A stretch of 64,000 bases of DNA from Haliea sp040222615 (lineage in GTDB: Bacteria > Pseudomonadota > Gammaproteobacteria > Pseudomonadales > Halieaceae): the NCBI RefSeq assembly GCF_040222615.1, contig NZ_JAVKCQ010000108.1:1-64000 (forward strand). Reading direction: 5' to 3'. Within the stretch, counting starts at the first letter, position 1. Every line of letters begins with the position of its first letter. Under the pieces are notes generated by a model. The model saw only the letters and a program-made list of their open reading frames with translations. It had not been told where the DNA came from and did no database searches. Position numbers and translations under genes: made by a program. Shown in pieces: positions 1-8,671 of this stretch.

Positions 1-874
1 CGACGTTGCCGAGGATGCTGTGGTCGATGGAGTCAGCATTGCCGGTATTGAGGCCGTCGATGAAAGGGGAGACCACCTCATACCCGTCCATGCAGGCCTG
101 CATGGCGCAAATGGGGTCGAGGTAGGTGATAAGCACAAACATTCCTTCCTGGCGCAGGGACTGGGCCCAACCCATGCCGACGTCGCCATAGCCAATCACC
201 AGTGCCTTCTTCCCCGCCAGCAGGTGGTCGGTGCCGCGCTTGATTGCGTCGTTGAGGCTGTGCCGACAGCCGTACTTGTTGTCGTTCTTGGATTTGGTGA
301 TGGAGTCGTTCACGTTCACCGCAGGGATTTTCAGCTCGCCGCGCGCCAGCATTTCCTGCAGGCGGTGCACGCCGGTGGTGGTTTCTTCGGTAACACCGTG
401 GATGCGGTCCAGCATTGCGGGGTAGTTCTGGTGCAGCATGGAGGTCAGGTCACCGCCGTCGTCCAGGACCATGTTCGCGTCCCAGGGCTTGCCATCCTTG
501 AGAATGGTCTGCTCGATGCACCACTCATACTCCTCCTCGGTCTCGCCTTTCCAGGCAAAGACGGGGATGCCGGCGGCTGCGATCGCAGCGGCGGCGTGAT
601 CCTGGGTGGAGAAGATGTTGCAGGAGGACCAGCGTACTTCCGCGCCCAGTTCTATCAGGGTCTCGATCAGCACGCCGGTCTGGATGGTCATGTGTATGCA
701 GCCGAGGATTTTTGCACCGGCCAGCGGCTGGCTGGCGCGGTATTTCTCCCGCATGGCCATCAGTGCAGGCATCTCGGTTTCGGCGATATCCAGTTCACGG
801 CGGCCCCAGTCGGCGAGGCTGATATCGGCTACTTTGTAGTCGGGCTTGGTGTCGAGTTTGGTGGCTGTGCTCAT
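1..874 (-). CDS. ahcY: Adenosylhomocysteinase (partial, 3' end beyond window)
   Basis: Hydrolyses S-adenosylhomocysteine to adenosine and homocysteine, closing the activated methyl cycle. About 291 N-terminal residues are visible. They include the substrate-site segment DDGGDLTSMLH (about residue 138), NVNDSITKSKNDNKYG (about 195) and the NAD-binding loop VIGYGDVGMG (about 228). The start at 874 (MSTATKLD) has AGGAAGG upstream at about 8 nt; an in-frame ATG at 880 is possible but too close to that site. It lies 126 bp downstream of metK on the same strand, so it is probably cotranscribed with the regulator and metK. The C-terminal part is outside the window. Confidence 0.97.
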   Translation of the reverse strand, partial: MSTATKLDTKPDYKVADISLADWGRRELDIAETEMPALMAMREKYRASQPLAGAKILGCIHMTIQTGVLIETLIELGAEVRWSSCNIFSTQDHAAAAIAAAGIPVFAWKGETEEEYEWCIEQTILKDGKPWDANMVLDDGGDLTSMLHQNYPAMLDRIHGVTEETTTGVHRLQEMLARGELKIPAVNVNDSITKSKNDNKYGCRHSLNDAIKRGTDHLLAGKKALVIGYGDVGMGWAQSLRQEGMFVLITYLDPICAMQACMDGYEVVSPFIDGLNTGNADSIDHSILGNV

Positions 875-918
875 AGTCATGTCCTTCCTGCTGGTTGATT
901 CGATAGTTACTGTTTTAT

Positions 919-951
919 GTTCCGTGTTCCGTGTTCCGTGTTCCGTGTTCC
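919..951. repeat. Heptanucleotide tandem repeat (GTTCCGT)n, 4.7 copies
   Basis: The unit GTTCCGT is repeated four times perfectly plus GTTCC, inside the metK-ahcY intergenic spacer and about 45 bp before the ahcY start. Read on the coding strand it is a run of GGAACAC units in the probable ahcY leader. The array is short and could vary in copy number by slippage. Confidence 0.95.
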
Positions 952-1000
952 TGTGTCTGGTGCTTGGTAGCGCGGCCCCGCTTGCCCGCCGGCGTCCGCG

Positions 1001-2155
1001 TTACATCGCTGCCCGCAATACCTCCGCCTTGTCGGTCCGCTCCCAGGTGAAATCCGCGTCCTCGCGCCCAAAGTGACCATACGCCGCAGTTTTACGGTAA
1101 ATGGGCCGCTTCAGATCCAGCATGTCCACGATGCCCTTGGGCCGCAGGTCAAAATGCTCACGTACCAGCTTGACGATGGTGGCGTCCGACAGCTTGCCGG
1201 TACCGAATGTATTGACCGAGATCGAGGTCGGCTCAGCGACGCCAATGGCGTAGGAGACCTGGATCTCGCAGCGGTCGGCGAGGCCTGCGGCGACGATGTT
1301 CTTGGCCACGTAGCGACCGGCGTAGGCTGCGGAGCGGTCGACCTTGGACGGGTCCTTGCCGGAGAAAGCGCCGCCGCCGTGACGGGCCATGCCGCCGTAG
1401 GTGTCGACGATGATCTTGCGCCCGGTGAGACCGCAGTCACCCACGGGGCCGCCGATAATGAACTGGCCGGTAGGATTGATGTGGTAGCGGGTGTCTGGCC
1501 CCAGCCAGGCCTCGGGCAGGACCTCCTTGATGATCAGGTCCATCACCGCCAGGTGGATATCGGCCTGGCTGATGGCTTCGTCGTGCTGGGTGGAGAGCAC
1601 GACCGCGTCAACCCCGACCGGGATACCGTTCTCATAGCGCAGGGTGACCTGGCTTTTGGCGTCGGGCCGCAGCCAGGGCAGGGTGCCGTGCTTGCGCAGC
1701 TCAGCCTGGCGCTCCACCAGGCGGTGGGCGTAAAAGATGGGAGCGGGCATCAGGGTGTCGGTTTCATTGGTGGCGTAGCCGAACATCAGGCCCTGGTCGC
1801 CGGCGCCCTGTTCTTTTTCCGTGCTCTCGTCGACGCCGCGGGCGATATCGGGGCTCTGCTTGCCGATCGCGTTGAGCACGGCGCAGGAGGCGCCGTCGAA
1901 GCCGACTCTGGAGCTGTTGTAGCCGATATCCAGCACCACGTTGCGCACCACGTCCTCAAGATCGACGTAGGTGTTGGTGGTCACCTCGCCGGCGATCACC
2001 ACCATACCGGTCTTGACCAGGGTTTCCACGGCGACCCGTGCATCCCGGTCATCCTTCAGGATCTCGTCGAGGATGGCATCGGAAATCTGATCGGCCATCT
2101 TGTCCGGATGTCCCTCGGAAACCGACTCTGAGGTGAAAATGGCGTACTCGCTCAT
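1001..2155 (-). CDS. metK: S-adenosylmethionine synthase
   Basis: Makes S-adenosylmethionine from methionine and ATP. The 384-residue product has the length of E. coli MetK. It shows the N-terminal SESVSEGHPDK ATP-site motif, the GDQGLMFGYA segment and the GGGAFSGKDPSKVDRSAAY loop. The start at 2155 (MSEYAIFTSE) is chosen because the family begins there and AAGGA precedes it; the open frame runs further upstream only because it has no stop. Its ATG overlaps the TGA of the upstream regulator gene (ATGA), which implies translational coupling and one transcript for regulator, metK and ahcY. Confidence 0.98.
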   Translation of the reverse strand: MSEYAIFTSESVSEGHPDKMADQISDAILDEILKDDRDARVAVETLVKTGMVVIAGEVTTNTYVDLEDVVRNVVLDIGYNSSRVGFDGASCAVLNAIGKQSPDIARGVDESTEKEQGAGDQGLMFGYATNETDTLMPAPIFYAHRLVERQAELRKHGTLPWLRPDAKSQVTLRYENGIPVGVDAVVLSTQHDEAISQADIHLAVMDLIIKEVLPEAWLGPDTRYHINPTGQFIIGGPVGDCGLTGRKIIVDTYGGMARHGGGAFSGKDPSKVDRSAAYAGRYVAKNIVAAGLADRCEIQVSYAIGVAEPTSISVNTFGTGKLSDATIVKLVREHFDLRPKGIVDMLDLKRPIYRKTAAYGHFGREDADFTWERTDKAEVLRAAM

Positions 2156-3165
2156 ACCGCATTCCTTGTTGTGTGTGGGTGGCCAAACAGGCGCACCTGG
2201 ATCTGAAAACCGTTGCGTTGTGCCAGATAGACGCTGGCAATGTCCGTCAGGCCCGCTTCCCGGGCCCAGCTCGCGAGCTCTTCGGGGTCGAAGCCCAGCC
2301 AGAGATCGCCGCAGTTCTCCCGCGCCCAGGCCTGGTCGTGACGACACAGGTCGGTGACCAGCACGACCCCGCCTGGCGCGAGGCAGCCGGCCACATCGCG
2401 CAGCATCTGTTGGGGACTGGGAGTGTGGTGCAACACCATGTTGATCACCACGCAAGCAGCCTGCAACCCGGCGAGGCTGGCGTGGCCGGTATCGCCGTGG
2501 ATGAATTCGATATTGCCCAGCCCGGCGGCGGCGCTCCTGGCCCGGTCCAGCATGGTCGCGGCATTGTCGAGGGCGATGACCCGCCGGAACCGGGGACTCA
2601 GTTCGGCGAGGAAGCTGCCATCGCCTGGGCCTACCTCGAGAGCCGTATCCGGGCGCGGCAGCGGAGCATCCCGCAGGATCTGGGCCACGGTGTCCGCGTA
2701 CTGCTCATAGCTCGCGATGAGGTCCTGTTGCTGGCGGAACTTGTGGGCGTTGTCGCGAAAAAAGTGCCGGGAATTGGTTTCCCGCTGCTCCTGTACCGCG
2801 GCCAGGCGGTGAGCCAGAGCGGCGGGCAGGGCCTGGGCATCCAGCGTATCGAAGATTTGTTGCTGCACGGCATCCAGTCCCGGCTGTTGGCCGAGTTCGC
2901 TGCGCCGGTAGAAAATGGAATTGCCCTCGCGGCGGGTGGCTACCAGCCCGGCGCCGGCCAGCACCTTTAGATGATGGCTCAAGGCCGGCTGGCGCATGTC
3001 GAACAGGGTGCAGAGTTCGGAGACGCCGAAGGAGTCCTTGCGCAGCACCCGCAGGATTTGCAGGCGCAGGGGATCCGCACTGGCCTTGCACAGGCTGGCG
3101 AGTGCCTCAATGCGCGAGTCCGGGGAGGTCCCGGCTGCAGCTTGTGGACTGACGGCGAGTATCAT
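2152..3165 (-). CDS. sahR: ArsR-family regulator fused to SAM-dependent methyltransferase domain (SahR-like)
   Basis: 337 residues. An N-terminal ArsR winged helix (about 20-90, with LCTLFDMRQPALSHHLKVL as recognition region) is followed by a class I methyltransferase domain with the SAM/SAH-binding motif ALEVGPGDGSF at 175-184. This fusion is the architecture of SahR, known in Proteobacteria as an SAH-responsive repressor of methyl-cycle genes. Being first in an operon with metK and ahcY supports that role. The start codon is ATG with no Shine-Dalgarno sequence and lies 8 nt from a likely -10 box, so the message may be leaderless. A methyltransferase activity of its own cannot be excluded. 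The symbol is assigned by architecture and context. Confidence 0.85.
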   Translation of the reverse strand: MILAVSPQAAAGTSPDSRIEALASLCKASADPLRLQILRVLRKDSFGVSELCTLFDMRQPALSHHLKVLAGAGLVATRREGNSIFYRRSELGQQPGLDAVQQQIFDTLDAQALPAALAHRLAAVQEQRETNSRHFFRDNAHKFRQQQDLIASYEQYADTVAQILRDAPLPRPDTALEVGPGDGSFLAELSPRFRRVIALDNAATMLDRARSAAAGLGNIEFIHGDTGHASLAGLQAACVVINMVLHHTPSPQQMLRDVAGCLAPGGVVLVTDLCRHDQAWARENCGDLWLGFDPEELASWAREAGLTDIASVYLAQRNGFQIQVRLFGHPHTTRNAV

Positions 3166-3173
3166 GGCGCGGG

Positions 3174-3202
3174 AGTGTAGCAGGCGACCGCATCTATATC
3201 AA
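3174..3202 (-). promoter_or_regulatory. Candidate promoter of the sahR-metK-ahcY operon
   Basis: On the minus strand TTGATA (3202-3197) is separated by 17 nt from TACACT (3179-3174). The -10 ends 8 nt before the ATG of the regulator, so transcription would begin at or within two bases of the start codon. The -35 lies inside the large palindrome, which suits repression. Inferred from sequence only. Confidence 0.5.
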
Positions 3203-3223
3203 AAGATTTTGATATAGATGCGG
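3188..3223. promoter_or_regulatory. 36-bp perfect palindrome, probable SahR operator
   Basis: Two 17-nt arms, CCGCATCTATATCAAAA and its exact reverse complement, flank a 2-nt centre (GA). The palindrome starts 22 bp upstream of the SahR-like gene and covers its candidate -35. Such symmetry in an otherwise GC-rich intergenic region is typical of an ArsR-dimer operator. It could also affect the divergent tkt promoter. Confidence 0.8.
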
Positions 3224-3243
3224 CCCCCGGCAAGCGGGGCCGC
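3220..3243 (+). other. GC-rich hairpin next to the operator, tkt side
   Basis: GCGGCCCC (3220-3227) and GGGGCCGC (3236-3243) form an 8-bp stem with an 8-nt loop. It overlaps the end of the palindrome and has no T-run, so it does not look like a complete terminator. It could be a structure in a tkt leader or simply a consequence of composition. Confidence 0.4.
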
Positions 3244-3351
3244 TGTATTGGCCAAATGTTTGGTGATTTGTTTGCCGTTAGCGGCTGCTTACGCGAAAAT
3301 ACCGCCCCTTCTGTCGCAAGACCCTCAACGCTTTCCGCCATGGAGTTGCCG

Positions 3352-5355
3352 ATGCCAGCCCGTAATGAACTTGCCAATGCCATCCGAGCCCTCAGCATGG
3401 ACGCCGTCCAGCGCGCCAACAGCGGTCACCCGGGTGCGCCCATGGGCATGGCGGATATTGCCGAGGTGCTGTGGAACGACTTCCTGCAACACAATCCGGC
3501 CAATCCACACTGGCCCAACCGCGACCGTTTCGTGCTCTCCAATGGCCACGGGTCCATGTTGCTGTACTCACTGCTGCACCTGAGCGGCTACGATCTTCCG
3601 ATGCATGAGCTGCAGAATTTTCGCCAGCTGCACAGTCTCACTGCCGGCCACCCGGAATACGGCTACGCGCCGGGGATCGAGACCACGACTGGTCCCCTGG
3701 GCCAGGGTCTCACCAATGCCGTCGGCATGGCGCTGGCGGAACGGGTGCTGGCGGCCCAGTTCAATCGTCCGGGCCACGAGGTTATTGACCACTACACCTA
3801 CGTGTTTGCCGGCGATGGCTGCCTGATGGAAGGAATTTCCCACGAGGCCTGCTCGCTGGCCGGTACGCTTGGCCTCGGCAAGTTGATCGCTTTCTACGAT
3901 GACAACGGCATCTCCATCGACGGCGAGGTGGAAGGCTGGTTCACCGACGACACGCCGGCCAGGTTCCGCGCCTACGGCTGGCAGGTCATTTCCAGCGTCG
4001 ACGGCCACGATCCCGTGGAAATCCGCCAGGCCCTGGAAACCGCACGCGCCGAAGGCAGCAAGCCGACCCTGATTTGCTGCAAGACCATCATCGGCAAGGG
4101 CGCCCCGAACAAACAGGGCTCGGAGTCCTGCCACGGGGCGCCGCTGGGCGCGGAGGAGATCGCCGCAACCCGTGAAGCACTGGGCTGGCACCACGCGCCG
4201 TTCGAGATTCCCGAGGATGTTTACGGCGGCTGGGACGCGCGTCCCGCCGGTGCCACCCGCGAGCAGAACTGGGAGGACGCCATGGCGGCCTACACCAGCG
4301 CTCATCCGGACCTTGCCGCAGAGCTGCGGCGACGCCTGGCCGGTGATCTGCCGGAGGACTTTTCCGCGCGGGCCCAGGCCTGGGTGGACCAGTGCCAGGC
4401 CGATGGCCAGACCATTGCCTCGCGCAAGGCTTCCCAGAACTGCCTCAACGCGCTGGGGCCGCTGCTTCCCGAGCTTCTGGGCGGCTCCGCCGACCTCGCC
4501 GGTTCCAACCTGACCCTGTGGACCGGGGCCAGGGGTGTCGGCAGCGCCGATGCCGGGGGCAACTACATCTACTACGGTGTGCGCGAATTCGGGATGACCG
4601 CCATCATGAACGGTATCGCCCTGCACGGTGGCTTTGTGCCCTACGGCGCCACCTTCCTGATTTTCATGGAATACGCCCGCAATGCCGTGCGCATGGCGGC
4701 GCTGATGAAGTTGCGCTCCATTCTGGTCTACACCCACGACTCCATCGGGCTCGGTGAAGACGGCCCGACCCACCAGCCGGTGGAGCAGCTCACATCCCTG
4801 CGGACCACCCCGAACCTGCATACCTGGCGCCCCTGCGACACGGTGGAATCCGCGGTGTCCTGGAAAACGGCGCTGGAGCGCAGCCAGGGGCCCACCGCAC
4901 TGGTGTTTTCGCGGCAGAATCTCGCCCACCAGGCCCGCGATCCGGAGCAGGTGGCCGCGATAGCCCGCGGCGCCTATACCCTGGTGGATTGCGACCGGCA
5001 TCCGGAGCTGATCCTGATCGCCACGGGCTCCGAAGTGCAGCTCGCGGTAGAAGCCGCGGCGACCCTGGCCGCAGCAGGCAGGCAGGTGCGGGTCGTTTCC
5101 ATGCCCTGTGCCGAGCTGTTTATGGAGCAGGATGCCAGCTACCGCGAACAGGTCCTGCCCAGCGACGTGCTGGCCCGGGTAGCGGTGGAAGCCGGGCACG
5201 CGGACTACTGGTACAAGTTCGTTGGCCTCGACGGTCGGGTGGTGGGCATGACCACCTTCGGCGAGTCAGCACCCGCGGCCGATCTCATGCGCCAATTCGG
5301 CTTCACCGTCGACAATGTGGTGGCGGTGGCGGAAGAGGTCCTGCTCGAGGATTAG
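3352..5355 (+). CDS. tkt: Transketolase
   Basis: Thiamine-diphosphate enzyme that moves two-carbon ketol units in the pentose phosphate pathway and supplies erythrose-4-phosphate. 667 residues, close to E. coli TktA (663). The GDGCLMEGISHE segment (about 154) binds ThDP-Mg, GEDGPTHQPVEQL (about 469) is the transketolase signature, and HGGFVPYGATF lies near 425. The frame is open from 3256, but MPARNELANAIRALSMDAVQ is the family-like N-terminus and GGAG stands 7 nt before it, so 3352 is preferred. First gene of tkt-epd-pgk-fba; epd starts 4 nt after its stop. Confidence 0.97.
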   Translation: MPARNELANAIRALSMDAVQRANSGHPGAPMGMADIAEVLWNDFLQHNPANPHWPNRDRFVLSNGHGSMLLYSLLHLSGYDLPMHELQNFRQLHSLTAGHPEYGYAPGIETTTGPLGQGLTNAVGMALAERVLAAQFNRPGHEVIDHYTYVFAGDGCLMEGISHEACSLAGTLGLGKLIAFYDDNGISIDGEVEGWFTDDTPARFRAYGWQVISSVDGHDPVEIRQALETARAEGSKPTLICCKTIIGKGAPNKQGSESCHGAPLGAEEIAATREALGWHHAPFEIPEDVYGGWDARPAGATREQNWEDAMAAYTSAHPDLAAELRRRLAGDLPEDFSARAQAWVDQCQADGQTIASRKASQNCLNALGPLLPELLGGSADLAGSNLTLWTGARGVGSADAGGNYIYYGVREFGMTAIMNGIALHGGFVPYGATFLIFMEYARNAVRMAALMKLRSILVYTHDSIGLGEDGPTHQPVEQLTSLRTTPNLHTWRPCDTVESAVSWKTALERSQGPTALVFSRQNLAHQARDPEQVAAIARGAYTLVDCDRHPELILIATGSEVQLAVEAAATLAAAGRQVRVVSMPCAELFMEQDASYREQVLPSDVLARVAVEAGHADYWYKFVGLDGRVVGMTTFGESAPAADLMRQFGFTVDNVVAVAEEVLLED

Positions 5356-5359
5356 CGCC

Positions 5360-6370
5360 ATGCTGCGCCTTGCCATCAACGGTTATGGCCGCATAGGGCG
5401 CAGTATCCTGCGCGCCCTGTACGAGGGGCCACTGCGGGACCGGCTGCAGGTCGTTGCCATCAACGAGCTGGCCGACGCCCGCACGGTCCTGCACCTGACT
5501 CGCTACGACAGCACCCACGGGCGCTTCGGCCAGCCGCTGGAGGGCGATGTCGGTGAACTGCGGGTAGCGGGAGATCGCATTGCCCTGTTGAGCCAGCCCG
5601 ATGTGGCAAAACTGCCCTGGGCTGACCTGGGGGTGGATATGGTGCTGGAATGTACTGGCGCCTTCAGCGACCGTGGCACAGCCGAGCTGCACCTGCGTGG
5701 CGGGGCCGCCAAGGTGTTGTTCTCGCAGCCGGCACAGGGTGATGTGGATGCGACCGTGGTGTATGGCATCAACCACGATACACTGCGCGCGGAGCACCAG
5801 ATCGTGTCCGCCGCCTCCTGCACCACCAACGGTATCGTGCCGGTCATTCACGCCCTGGACTCGGTCCTGGGCATCGTCAACGGCACCATTACCACCATCC
5901 ACTCAGCCATGAATGACCAGCCGGTGCTGGATGCCTACCACCACACGGATTTGCGCAAGACCCGCGCCGCGGCCCAGTCGATTATCCCGGTGGATACCGC
6001 GCTGGCCAGGGGCATTGAGCGAATCCTGCCGACACTGGCCGGATGCTTCACCGCACAGGCCCTGCGGGTCCCGACCCTGAATGTCTCGGCGATGGATCTC
6101 ACCGCGCTGGTAAGCCAGCCCACCAGCGAGCAGGCCGTGAACCGCATCCTCCGTGAGGCCGCGGCGACCAGGTATCACGGCGTGCTTGGCTTTACCATCG
6201 AACCGCTGGCATCCTGTGACTTCAACCACGACCCGCGTTCCAGCATCGTCGATGCCAGCCAGACCCGGGTCAGCGGCGAGCAACTGGTCAAAGTGCTTAC
6301 CTGGTTCGACAATGAATGGGCCTACGCCAACCGCATGCTGGATGTGGCTGCGACGTGGGGCGGCCTGTAA
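5360..6370 (+). CDS. epd: D-erythrose-4-phosphate dehydrogenase
   Basis: Oxidises erythrose-4-phosphate to 4-phosphoerythronate for pyridoxal phosphate synthesis, using NAD. 336 residues of the GAPDH superfamily: NAD fold NGYGRIGRSILRAL at the N-terminus and catalytic Cys154 in SCTTNG. The segments VVYGINHDTLRAEH and TTIHSAMNDQPVLDAYH follow E. coli Epd more closely than GapA, and the order tkt-epd-pgk-fba is that of the classical epd locus. E. coli has SCTTNC where this protein has SCTTNG. A glycolytic GAPDH role is the alternative, less likely given the residues after the catalytic Cys. Confidence 0.88.
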   Translation: MLRLAINGYGRIGRSILRALYEGPLRDRLQVVAINELADARTVLHLTRYDSTHGRFGQPLEGDVGELRVAGDRIALLSQPDVAKLPWADLGVDMVLECTGAFSDRGTAELHLRGGAAKVLFSQPAQGDVDATVVYGINHDTLRAEHQIVSAASCTTNGIVPVIHALDSVLGIVNGTITTIHSAMNDQPVLDAYHHTDLRKTRAAAQSIIPVDTALARGIERILPTLAGCFTAQALRVPTLNVSAMDLTALVSQPTSEQAVNRILREAAATRYHGVLGFTIEPLASCDFNHDPRSSIVDASQTRVSGEQLVKVLTWFDNEWAYANRMLDVAATWGGL

Positions 6371-6397
6371 GCTGAACAACAGCGCTGGAGAGCAGTG

Positions 6398-7558
6398 ATG
6401 ATACTGATGACAGATCTGGATCTTGCCGGCAAGCGGGTATTGATCCGCGAGGACCTCAACGTGCCGCTACACGACGGTGCGGTCAGCAGCGACGCCCGTA
6501 TTCGCGCCGCCCTGCCGACGATCCGCCAGGCGGCTGCGGCGGGTGCCAGGGTGCTGCTGATGTCCCATCTCGGGCGGCCGGAGGAGGGTGTGTTCGCGGA
6601 AGAATTCTCCCTGGCGCCGGTTGCCGCGCATCTGGCGGAGCTGCTGGGCCAGCCGGTGGGCTTGCTGACCGAGTGGCGGGACGGGGTTGACCTGGCCGAC
6701 GGCGAGGTCGCCCTGCTGGAAAACGTGCGCTTCAACCCGGGTGAGAAAAAGAACGACGAGGCGCTGGCCAGGACCTACGCCGCACTCTGCGATATTTTCG
6801 TGATGGATGCGTTTGGCACTGCCCACCGCGCGCAGGCCTCAACTCACGGGGTAGCCCGCTTTGCCCCGATCGCCTGCGCCGGGCCGTTGCTGGCTGCAGA
6901 GCTGTCGGCGCTGCAGCAGGCCCTGGCCAATCCGGCCCGGCCCCTGGTGGCAATTGTCGGCGGCTCCAAGGTCTCCACCAAACTGACCGTGCTGGAAAAT
7001 CTCGCCGACAAGGTCGACCAGCTGGTGGTTGGCGGCGGCATCGCCAACACTTTCCTGGCCGCCAGTGGCAAACCGGTGGGCAAGTCCCTGTGTGAGCACG
7101 ACCTTATCCCGGCGGCACGGGCCCTGATGGCAAAGACCAGCATCCCGTTACCGGAGGATGTGGTTACTGGCAAGGAGTTCTCGGCTACCGCGGCGGCGGA
7201 AACCAAATCCGCTGACGCGGTGCTTGAGGACGACATGATTTTTGACATCGGTCCGCAGGCTGCCGCCGCCATTGCCGCGGTCCTCGCCGGCGCCGGCACC
7301 ATACTCTGGAACGGCCCTGTCGGTGTTTTCGAATTCGACCAGTTCGGTGGCGGCACCGAGGCCCTGGCACGCGCCATCGCCGACAGCCCCGCGTTCTCCC
7401 TGGCGGGCGGCGGCGACACCCTGGCGGCAATCGACAAGTACGGCATTGCGGACAAAGTTTCCTACATCTCGACCGGCGGCGGCGCCTTCCTGGAATATGT
7501 GGAAGGCAAGACCCTGCCCGCGGTCGCCATTCTCCAACAACGCGGAGAGGATGCCTGA
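6398..7558 (+). CDS. pgk: Phosphoglycerate kinase
   Basis: Transfers phosphate between 1,3-bisphosphoglycerate and ADP in glycolysis and gluconeogenesis. 386 residues, normal length. Signature RVLIREDLNVP lies near residue 12, the substrate-binding SHLGRPEEG near 54 and the nucleotide loop LAGGGDTLAAI near 335. Three in-frame starts cluster at 6395 (GTG), 6398 and 6407 (ATG); GGAG at 6387-6390 is best spaced for 6398. It follows epd by 27 bp. Confidence 0.97.
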   Translation: MILMTDLDLAGKRVLIREDLNVPLHDGAVSSDARIRAALPTIRQAAAAGARVLLMSHLGRPEEGVFAEEFSLAPVAAHLAELLGQPVGLLTEWRDGVDLADGEVALLENVRFNPGEKKNDEALARTYAALCDIFVMDAFGTAHRAQASTHGVARFAPIACAGPLLAAELSALQQALANPARPLVAIVGGSKVSTKLTVLENLADKVDQLVVGGGIANTFLAASGKPVGKSLCEHDLIPAARALMAKTSIPLPEDVVTGKEFSATAAAETKSADAVLEDDMIFDIGPQAAAAIAAVLAGAGTILWNGPVGVFEFDQFGGGTEALARAIADSPAFSLAGGGDTLAAIDKYGIADKVSYISTGGGAFLEYVEGKTLPAVAILQQRGEDA

Positions 7559-7597
7559 GGGCAGCGCCTCCGCCAGCAACCCATCGAGGATTTTTCC

Positions 7598-8662
7598 ATG
7601 GCTCTTATCAGTATGCGTCAGTTGCTGGACCACGCCGCCGAACACGGCTACGGCGTGCCCGCCTTTAACGTCAACAACCTGGAACAGACCCGGGCCATCA
7701 TGGAGGCGGCCGATGCCACCAATTCCCCGGTGATCATGCAGGCCAGCGCCGGCGCCCGCAAATACGCCGGGGCACCCTTCCTGCGCTACCTGATCCAGGC
7801 CGCGATCGAGGAATTTCCGCATATTCCGGTAGTGATGCACCAGGACCACGGCGTATCCCCGGCGGTGTGCCAGCGTTCCATCCAGCTGGGCTTCAGCTCG
7901 GTGATGATGGACGGCTCACTGGGTGTGGACGGCAAGACGCCCATGGATTACGACTACAACGTGGGCGTTACCCGGAAGGTGGTGGAGATGGCACACGCCT
8001 GCGGGGTTTCTGTCGAGGGCGAGCTGGGCTGCCTGGGGTCGCTGGAAACCGGCCAGGCTGGTGAGGAAGACGGCGTCGGCGCGGCCGGCACCCTGAGCCA
8101 CGAGCAGCTGTTGACCGACCCGGAAGAGGCCGCTGCCTTCGTCAAGGCCACCGGCGTCGATGCCCTCGCCATCGCCTGCGGCACCAGCCACGGTGCCTAC
8201 AAGTTCAGCCGCCCACCCACGGGGGATATCCTCGCCATCGACCGGATCAAGGAGATCAATGCCCGCATTCCCGGAACCCATCTGGTGATGCATGGCTCGT
8301 CCTCGGTGCCGCAGGAGTGGCTGGCCATCATCAACGAGTTCGGCGGCGAAATTCCCGAAACCTACGGTGTACCGGTAGAGCAGATCCAGGAGGGTATCCG
8401 CCACGGCGTGCGCAAGATCAATATCGACACCGACCTGCGGCTGGCGTCCACCGGTGCGGTGCGTCGCTTCCTGGCCCAGCACCCCGCCGAGTTTGATCCG
8501 CGCAAGTTCCTCGCTGCGACCACGGTGGCGATGAAGGACATCTGCATTGCCCGCTACGAGGCTTTTGGCACCGCCGGCCAGGCGGACAAGATCAAGGTTC
8601 GCTCCCTGATCGCCATGCAGGAAGCCTACGACGCAGGCCAGCTGGACCCCAAGGTCAACTGA
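7598..8662 (+). CDS. fba: Class II fructose-bisphosphate aldolase
   Basis: Zinc-dependent reversible aldol cleavage of fructose-1,6-bisphosphate. 354 residues, the length and style of the CbbA/Fda-type class II enzymes found in pseudomonads rather than E. coli FbaA. The metal and active-site segment VVMHQDHGVSP lies near 78-88, a second metal region at LVMHGSSSVP (about 229) and the phosphate loop RKINIDTDLRLA near 272. GAGGA is 7 nt before the ATG. Last glycolytic gene of the tkt-epd-pgk-fba run. Confidence 0.97.
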   Translation: MALISMRQLLDHAAEHGYGVPAFNVNNLEQTRAIMEAADATNSPVIMQASAGARKYAGAPFLRYLIQAAIEEFPHIPVVMHQDHGVSPAVCQRSIQLGFSSVMMDGSLGVDGKTPMDYDYNVGVTRKVVEMAHACGVSVEGELGCLGSLETGQAGEEDGVGAAGTLSHEQLLTDPEEAAAFVKATGVDALAIACGTSHGAYKFSRPPTGDILAIDRIKEINARIPGTHLVMHGSSSVPQEWLAIINEFGGEIPETYGVPVEQIQEGIRHGVRKINIDTDLRLASTGAVRRFLAQHPAEFDPRKFLAATTVAMKDICIARYEAFGTAGQADKIKVRSLIAMQEAYDAGQLDPKVN

Positions 8663-8671
8663 CAAGACGCC

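Noticed and set aside
919..951. CRISPR array
   Set aside because: Units of 7 bp are contiguous without spacers; no cas gene is in the window.
880..1000. SAH riboswitch before ahcY
   Set aside because: The leader is short, repetitive and lacks the paired elements I would expect; the SahR-like regulator explains SAH control without it.
2156..2455. 100-residue N-terminal extension of MetK
   Set aside because: The frame is open, but residues are unlike the family and overlap the regulator gene; MSEYAIF has the ribosome site.
3568..5199. 543-residue minus-strand frame opposite tkt
   Set aside because: Low-complexity composition rich in Gly/His/Gln is the mirror of a GC-rich coding strand; tkt is certain on the other strand.
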